A stretch of 13,392 bases of DNA from DATAQC01 sp038238185 (GTDB lineage Bacteria > Actinomycetota > Acidimicrobiia > Acidimicrobiales > AC-14). The DNA is taken from assembly GCA_038238185.1 (NCBI GenBank), contig JBBRXY010000087.1, forward strand, positions 1 to 13,392. The letters run 5' to 3'. The notes under the pieces were generated by a model. It made no database searches, was not told the origin of the DNA, and saw nothing but the letters and a program-made list of their open reading frames with translations. Of the stretch, positions 13,160-13,392 are shown piece after piece; the first letter of the stretch is position 1, and every line of letters begins with the position of its first letter. The position numbers were made by a program, and so were the translations under genes.

Positions 13160-13235
13160 AACCCCTATGTGACGGGTCGCACAGGGTCCAGCGAGATCAC
13201 GTTGGAGGTGTCGGTGTGGTGTTACCCGACGCCGG

Positions 13236-13392
13236 TCAGCCGATCGCGACGTCGTCGTCATCGTCGGCCACCCCGTACACGGGGTCGTCGAGGTCGATGA
13301 ACGGGGGGTAGTCGCGGATAGGGCTGGCCAGGGTGGCCGCAGCCACCTCGGCGGCGGTACCGGGGGGCGGGGAGAACACGACGCAGTCGTCG
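13236..13392 (-). CDS. C-terminal end of an unidentified protein (partial)
   Basis: An open minus-strand frame entering from the right edge and ending in TGA 13238-13236 supplies the last 51 residues, including SPIRDYPPFIDLDDPVYGVA, ending in five Asp and VAIG. High GC3, the coherent acidic C-terminus and the terminator after its stop support a real gene. The family cannot be told from this fragment. It is the gene upstream of the NuoF-like gene on the same strand, so its identity bears on that gene's context. Confidence 0.6.
   Translation of the reverse strand, partial: DDCVVFSPPPGTAAEVAAATLASPIRDYPPFIDLDDPVYGVADDDDDVAIG

Larger units (their letters stand above)
12935..13235. other. Intergenic region upstream of the NuoF-like gene
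   Basis: About 300 bp without a gene I can support. Positions 13007-13132 are visibly less GC-rich than the rest of the window. It holds the uORF Shine-Dalgarno, the ACGAT array, a 9-bp palindrome CTTGACAAG (13073-13081), a weak GGCC hairpin (13110-13122) and the terminator at 13129-13159. TTGACA at 13074 resembles a -35 box but has no -10 at 17-18 bp. No structured RNA was recognised. Confidence 0.6.

Noticed and set aside
1..13392. CRISPR array, phage module, toxin-antitoxin or defence island
   Set aside because: No regularly spaced repeats, no integrase or phage structural genes. The helicase-nuclease pair is best explained as AdnAB recombination machinery because both subunits carry the AddB-type Fe-S nuclease.

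Overview
The window looks like chromosomal DNA of a high-GC actinobacterium. The support is very high GC with strong GC3 bias, an AdnAB-type helicase-nuclease pair, GTG starts that overlap the preceding stop, and start codons lying 7-8 nt behind TANNNT -10 hexamers, as expected for leaderless mRNAs. An uncultured Acidimicrobiia-like lineage is my best guess; this is inference from style, not proof.

Layout. (1) Positions 1-143 hold the 3' part of a broken IS256-type transposase. It is followed by a hairpin and a minus-strand tRNA-Gly(GCC) at 223-298. (2) Positions 345-1644 (minus) carry two tandem, paralogous secreted lipoproteins with a PsbP-like core. (3) dut (minus, 1762-2199) and orn (plus, 2226-2771) diverge from a 26-bp gap in which their candidate -10 boxes overlap; a glycerophosphodiester phosphodiesterase follows orn. 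(4) From 3609 to 9568 (plus) an AdnA/AdnB-like pair encodes two UvrD-type motors, each fused to an Fe-S-stapled PD-(D/E)XK nuclease, joined by a GTGA overlap. (5) A 42-aa one-helix membrane peptide (9605-9733) has a strong ribosome binding site. It is coupled by another GTGA overlap to a 593-aa protein with a condensation-fold acyltransferase domain and an unrecognised N-terminal domain. (6) Convergent and overlapping at the 3' end lies an orphan NuoF-like flavoprotein (minus, 11487-12884). Its start overlaps the stop of a 17-aa upstream ORF that has its own Shine-Dalgarno; behind this is about 300 bp of less GC-rich DNA with inverted repeats. (7) The 3' end of an unidentified minus-strand gene closes the window.

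Biology. Most genes are housekeeping: nucleotide-pool sanitation (dut), nanoRNA turnover (orn), phosphodiester catabolism (GDPD) and double-strand-break end resection (adnAB). The least explained parts are the 42-aa peptide/condensation-protein pair, the uORF-coupled orphan NuoF, and short in-frame repeats sitting inside the adnAB genes. I see no CRISPR array, phage module or recognisable defence island. No complete new multi-gene system can be claimed from the sequence alone.
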